Positions 36,395 to 39,343 of a DNA stretch of 39,343 nucleotides are shown piece by piece; positions within the stretch are counted from its first letter, which is position 1; each line of letters opens with the position of its first letter. Where the stretch lies: positions 1 through 39,343 of the forward strand of contig JAAAPE010000146.1 of the NCBI GenBank assembly GCA_009908385.1, written 5' to 3'. Source of the DNA: Gammaproteobacteria bacterium. Lineage in GTDB: Bacteria; Pseudomonadota; Gammaproteobacteria; Xanthomonadales; Wenzhouxiangellaceae. Position numbers and translations under genes: made by a program. The notes beneath the pieces were generated by a model. It saw only the letters and a program-made list of their open reading frames with translations, had not been told where the DNA came from and ran no database searches.

Positions 36395-37045
36395 CTAGCG
36401 GGTCCGGGCGAGCCCGGAGAGGATCGCGCGCACGATGAAATGCCCCGGCAGGTAGAGCAGCAGCGCGGTCGCCACGCACAGCAGCGGAATCCAGAGGATG
36501 TCGGGCAGCCAGACCTGTTCGATGCCGAAGGGTGCGTGCGCGTAGTTGAGGTTGCGCGACGGATCCCCGAACATCCAGCCCCCGACGATCAGGAACGAGC
36601 CGATGCCGCACTGCAGCCAGGGGCCGCGCCGGTCGTAGCCGCGGCGATGGCAGATCCAGATGATCAGGGCCGGCAGCCACAGGTGGTAGGTCGAGCTCAG
36701 GCGGTGGGCCAGGGTCAGGTCCGGGTTGTGCATGTAGGCGGTAACGCCGGTCGGGCTCTCACCCAGGAACAGGCCGGCGAACAGGTCGAGCGCCCAGATC
36801 AGCCCGACCACCGTGACCGTGCCGGCCTGGCTGGAGACGAGCAGCCGGTCGCGGGTCCACACCGCGTAGAGGACGATGAACTGGGCCAGGTTGCACAGCC
36901 ACCAGAAGTTCTGCGGGCCGGCGTTGCTCACGATGATGGTCACCCACACCGCCATCCAGAGGGTGAAGGCGACGGGGACGATCAGGGGCAGGCGCCGGTC
37001 GCCCTGGTCGCGCGGCTTCGGATCGCTGAGCATGTTCGCCAACAT
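36395..37045 (-). CDS. Conserved multi-pass membrane protein, unknown function
   Basis: 216 residues from the ATG at 37045, which has AAAGGGA upstream; an earlier in-frame start would run into the argB/A leader. About six hydrophobic segments carry landmarks such as AGPQNFWWLCNLAQF, LFLGESPTGVTAYM, LSSTYHLWLPALIIW, RRGYDRRGPWLQ and GDPSRNLNYAH. A widespread family with GPENFLWF...LGYDRRA...NINW landmarks is similar, but its role is not known to me. It is divergent from argB/A; the 268-base gap between them contains the leader described below. Confidence 0.7.
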   Translation of the reverse strand: MLANMLSDPKPRDQGDRRLPLIVPVAFTLWMAVWVTIIVSNAGPQNFWWLCNLAQFIVLYAVWTRDRLLVSSQAGTVTVVGLIWALDLFAGLFLGESPTGVTAYMHNPDLTLAHRLSSTYHLWLPALIIWICHRRGYDRRGPWLQCGIGSFLIVGGWMFGDPSRNLNYAHAPFGIEQVWLPDILWIPLLCVATALLLYLPGHFIVRAILSGLARTR

Positions 37046-37081
37046 AGCGCATTCCCTTTGGGACGTAAGTTCGCGGCCTTG

Positions 37082-37110
37082 TTGCGCCGCCGGGGGCGTT
37101 GTGGCACATT
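37082..37110 (+). promoter_or_regulatory. Candidate promoter of the argB/A leader
   Basis: -35 TTGCGC (37082-37087), 17 bp spacer, -10-like CACATT (37105-37110). The block TGTGGCACATTTCGACC just before the ATG matches that before the argG leader. The predicted start lies at the leader ATG. Confidence 0.45.
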
Positions 37111-37116
37111 TCGACC

Positions 37117-37230
37117 ATGAATCACGCATTCGCCCGTCATGCATTCCTGCCGATCACCGCGCTCGTGGCCGTTCGCCCGTGCCCGCGACGCCCGCGACCT
37201 GCGTGGGAAAACGGCTGGGATCCGCGTTAG
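37117..37230 (+). CDS. Arg-rich leader peptide of argB/A (argBAL)
   Basis: 37 codons plus TAG. The peptide begins MNHAFARHAFLPITALVAV and has an Arg cluster VRPCPRRPRP at 19-28, four Arg in eight residues. A segment GGCTGGG (37213-37219, codons Gly33-Trp34) is complementary to the 5' arm of the following terminator. No ribosome-binding site is visible. The upstream block shared with the argG leader ends exactly at the ATG in both cases despite a one-base length difference. This argues that the block is untranslated and that the ATG is the start. Translation is unproven. Confidence 0.7.
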   Translation: MNHAFARHAFLPITALVAVRPCPRRPRPAWENGWDPR

Positions 37231-37272
37231 CGTGAAATAGAAGACTCGATTCGAACGCGACCGAACCCAGCC
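37213..37272 (+). promoter_or_regulatory. Antiterminator pairing of the argB/A attenuator
   Basis: GGCTGGG (37213-37219) is perfectly complementary to CCCAGCC (37266-37272), the inner part of the terminator 5' arm, so the two pairings exclude each other. A further hairpin, CCCGCG/CGTGGG with one G-T pair (37191-37207), overlaps the last Arg codons and could act as the pause or protector stem. Confidence 0.65.
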
Positions 37273-37290
37273 CCGCCGGCTGGGTTTTTT
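37264..37290 (+). terminator. Intrinsic terminator (attenuator) before argB/A
   Basis: AACCCAGCC, loop CCGCC, GGCTGGGTT, then TTTT. Perfect 9 bp arms. It ends 23 bases before the argB/A ATG and lies 33 bases after the leader stop (36 in argG). Confidence 0.88.
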
Positions 37291-37313
37291 CGTTCTGGCC
37301 ATCCGGAAGTGAT

Positions 37314-38636
37314 ATGGACAACGACATGCCCGAGGTAAGAAGAACCGTCATCGAATTGCTCGGCCAGCTTGGGTCGAGCCGGGAGGCGCGGCAGTACCTC
37401 AAGCAGTTCTCGCGCATCGAGGAGTCGCGATTCGCCGTGGTCAAGGTCGGCGGCGCGGTGATGCGCGACCAGCTCGACGAAATGGCCGCCGCGCTGGCCT
37501 TCCTGCAGCGCCTGGGCCTGACGCCCATCGTGTTGCACGGCGCCGGGCCCCAGCTCGACGAGGCGATGGAAGCCGCCGGCGTGCCGATCGAGAAGCGCGA
37601 CGGTCTGCGGGTGACCACCGAGGACGTCATGGCGGTGGCGCGGCCGGTGATCTACCGCGCCAACGCCGCGCTCGTTGACGCGCTGGAAGCCCGCGGCGTT
37701 CGCGCCCGGGGGATCCTGCACGGTGTGTTCGAGGCACAGCTGGCCGACCGCGAGCGGCTCGGCCTGGTCGGCGACATTCAGGCCGTCGAGCTCGAGCCGG
37801 TGCGCAACGCCATCAGCGCGGGCACCCTGCCGGTGGTTGCCTGCCTGGGCGAATCGCCCGCCGGACAGGTCATGAATATCAACGCGGACATTGCCGCGCG
37901 CGAGCTCGTCTGGGCGGTCGAGCCCTACAAGGTGATTTTCCTGACCGGCACCGGCGGGTTGCTCGACGGCAGCGGCCGGGTGATCTCGGCGATCAGCCTG
38001 CGCACCGACTACGACCACCTGCTGGCCCAGGACTGGGTGCACTCGGGCATGCGCCTGAAGCTGCAGCAGATCCGGGAGATGCTCGAGCGCCTGCCCGCGG
38101 AGACCTCTGTGTCGATCACTTCGGCGGAAAATCTCACCCGCGAGCTGTTCACGCATACCGGGGCGGGCACCCTGATCCGGCGCGGCGAGGCGATCGACTG
38201 GTTCGAGACGGTCTCGCCCGAGCACCGCGAGGAACTGCAGATCCTGCTCGAAAGCAGCTTCGGGCGCAGCCTGCGGCCGGACTGGCTGGAGCGGCGTGAG
38301 CTGGTGGGGCTCCTGTGGGCCGAGAGCGGCCGCGCGGCCGCCTTGATTACCGCCGGCGTCGACGGCGTGCCCTACCTCGACAAGTTCGTGGTCACGCCCG
38401 AAGCGCAGGGCGAGGGGCTGGGCGCGGCGCTCTGGCAGGCCCTTCGCCAGCGATTCCCGCGGCTTTACTGGCGCGCCCGCGCCGGCAATCCCATCGCCGG
38501 GTGGTATTTCCAGCAGGCCCACACCACGAGCAGGCACGGCGAGTGGATCGTCTACACCGTCGGCGTCGAGGACTTCGAGTTGCTGGGCCGGCTGACGGCC
38601 GACGCCGAGCGGCGCGATTCCGGCTGGGTCGCTTGA
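37314..38636 (+). CDS. argB/argA: Fused N-acetylglutamate kinase / N-acetylglutamate synthase
   Basis: 440 residues. An amino-acid-kinase domain (about 35-285) has AVVKVGGAVM with K44 and the Gly pair, VLHGAGPQLD, and VMNINADIAARELVWAV. A C-terminal GNAT domain has LITAGVDGVPYLDKFVVTPEAQGEGLGAALW as the acetyl-CoA loop. This is the bifunctional NAGK-NAGS type known in Xanthomonadales and related to the vertebrate synthase. It would make both the first intermediate and its phosphate, and is the expected feedback-inhibition point for arginine. GGAAG precedes the ATG. Upstream is the Arg-leader attenuator. argC and argH are not in the window. Confidence 0.95.
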   Translation: MDNDMPEVRRTVIELLGQLGSSREARQYLKQFSRIEESRFAVVKVGGAVMRDQLDEMAAALAFLQRLGLTPIVLHGAGPQLDEAMEAAGVPIEKRDGLRVTTEDVMAVARPVIYRANAALVDALEARGVRARGILHGVFEAQLADRERLGLVGDIQAVELEPVRNAISAGTLPVVACLGESPAGQVMNINADIAARELVWAVEPYKVIFLTGTGGLLDGSGRVISAISLRTDYDHLLAQDWVHSGMRLKLQQIREMLERLPAETSVSITSAENLTRELFTHTGAGTLIRRGEAIDWFETVSPEHREELQILLESSFGRSLRPDWLERRELVGLLWAESGRAAALITAGVDGVPYLDKFVVTPEAQGEGLGAALWQALRQRFPRLYWRARAGNPIAGWYFQQAHTTSRHGEWIVYTVGVEDFELLGRLTADAERRDSGWVA

Positions 38637-38648
38637 GCCGGGCCAATG

Positions 38649-38668
38649 ATTGCTCTTTAAAGAGCAAT
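38649..38668. promoter_or_regulatory. Perfect 20 bp palindrome upstream of satD
   Basis: ATTGCTCTTTAAAGAGCAAT is a perfect palindrome with no loop, so it looks like a DNA operator more than a terminator. It overlaps a candidate promoter: -35 TTGCTC (38650-38655), 17 bp spacer, -10 TAAAAA (38673-38678). Autoregulation by the SatD-like protein, which has a helix-turn-helix, is a plausible inference. Confidence 0.6.
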
Positions 38669-38709
38669 TTGATAAAAATGCATTTCATGAAGCAACAAGA
38701 GCGTCCCTG

Positions 38710-39343
38710 ATGGCCGATCATGCCGCCCTCATTGCCGACGTGGCCGACTCGCGGCGGATTACCGATTTTCCGGAGCGCCGGGATCGCTTGCTGGCCGAGC
38801 TCTCCCGCTCGCATCGCGAGCAGGGCTGGACCGACTTCGACTACGCGGTGACGGCCTGGGACGAGTTCCAGGGCCTCATCGGCGATCCGGCGCAGCTGCC
38901 GCACGTGATCTGGTCGCTGTGGCGCGCGTTCCGGCCGTGGTCGCTGCGGGTCGCCGCGGGTATCGGTGCGGTCGAGCGCGCGGCGGATCCGGAACCCGGG
39001 CGGCCGCTCAATCAGTCGGTCACCGGCGAGGCGTTCTACCGGGCCCGCTCGGCGATGGACGATCTCGATTCGCCGCGGCACGGAATGAGCCGGGTTCGCC
39101 TGCGCGTCGGGGCGGCCGACGAGGAGCGGATCCTGGCCTGCAACGCCGTACTGCGGCTGGCCGATGCGCTCGCCCAGGACATCACCGACCGGCAGTGGCA
39201 GGTCATCGAGGTCTACGAGCGCCGGGGCAAGCAGGCCGACGTGGCCGCGGCGCTCGATGTCGCCGAGTCGACCGTGTCGCGCAGCCTGGCAAGCGCCCGC
39301 TACTGGGAGCTGCAGGCCAGCCTGTCGGAGCTGGGTGAGTTGC
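38710..39343 (+). CDS. SatD-family protein, 3' end outside window
   Basis: 211 codons are visible, from the ATG at 38710, and the frame stays open to the last base. The start MADHAALIADVADSRRITD matches the SatD family, and a C-terminal helix-turn-helix is visible (KQADVAAALDVAESTVSRSLASARY). SatD is named from the Streptococcus mutans sat locus; its biochemical role is unclear. A partner SatE-like (DUF3307) membrane protein often follows in other genomes and may lie beyond the edge. A tiny ORF (ATG at 38688, encoding MKQQERP) ends in TGATG overlapping this start. Confidence 0.8.
   Translation, partial: MADHAALIADVADSRRITDFPERRDRLLAELSRSHREQGWTDFDYAVTAWDEFQGLIGDPAQLPHVIWSLWRAFRPWSLRVAAGIGAVERAADPEPGRPLNQSVTGEAFYRARSAMDDLDSPRHGMSRVRLRVGAADEERILACNAVLRLADALAQDITDRQWQVIEVYERRGKQADVAAALDVAESTVSRSLASARYWELQASLSELGEL

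Noticed and set aside
37115-37135. ARG-box-like TGAAT...ATTCG at the argB/A leader start
   Set aside because: The half-sites are spaced 5 instead of 4 bases and one is imperfect. It is not present at the argG leader, so ArgR control is not supported.

Overview
The window is a GC-rich chromosomal segment from a gammaproteobacterium, most likely in or near the Xanthomonadales/Wenzhouxiangella-type lineages. The best pointer is the arginine pathway: an N-acetylornithine carbamoyltransferase (argF'), argG, an argE-type deacetylase and a fused N-acetylglutamate kinase/synthase (argB/A). This is the acetylated route described in Xanthomonas. The order mepM-anmK divergent from tyrS, and fis next to purH, also fits gammaproteobacteria. 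No tRNA, rRNA, CRISPR array, transposase or phage gene was seen. The long open frames antisense to real genes are GC-rich shadows.

Layout. 1-419: a repeat copy with no gene. 420-12346 (minus strand): a long nucleotide-metabolism and housekeeping run, transcribed pyrE, DUF4124, DUF3426, fis, purH, purD, uvrD, alpha/beta hydrolase, pyrF, then plsB. Many of its genes touch or overlap. 12441-16736 (plus): an ABC ATPase, FtsX-like permease and HlyD-like adaptor operon. 16738-18042 (minus): two paralogous lipoproteins with matching promoters. 18183-20316 (plus): xthA and ampG. 20334-22940 (minus): anmK and mepM, which with ampG form a peptidoglycan turnover and recycling group. 23052-24233: tyrS. 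24249-26217: DUF924, a small PLDc_N membrane protein and a diguanylate cyclase. 26264-38636: the arginine cluster argF', argG, argE and argB/A. It is interrupted by a 1 kb foldback repeat (27265-28275), a 143 bp inverted-repeat element, and a block holding two secreted hydrolases, a CadC-like regulator and a membrane protein. 38710 to the end: the start of a SatD-family gene behind a perfect 20 bp palindrome.

The most interesting observation is a pair of matched, apparently arginine-specific transcription attenuators, one before argG and one before argB/A. Each has a weak promoter placed so that the transcript would begin at the AUG, then a 35-37 codon leader ORF with a cluster of Arg codons. 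Each also has a segment at the end of that ORF complementary to the 5' arm of a terminator, and a strong intrinsic terminator just before the structural gene. The two units share sequence upstream of the leader ATG and between the leader stop and the terminator. Classical leader-peptide attenuation is well known for his, trp, thr, leu, ilv and phe genes. Arginine genes in proteobacteria are usually described as ArgR-controlled, and I know of no described arginine leader of this kind.

Other points of interest are a shared promoter/operator-like palindrome on the lipoprotein pair, a possible small RNA or plsB leader between pyrF and plsB, a pyrE promoter that predicts a leaderless mRNA, and three unrelated families of intergenic foldback repeats. 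All functions are inferred from reading sequence; no database search was run.
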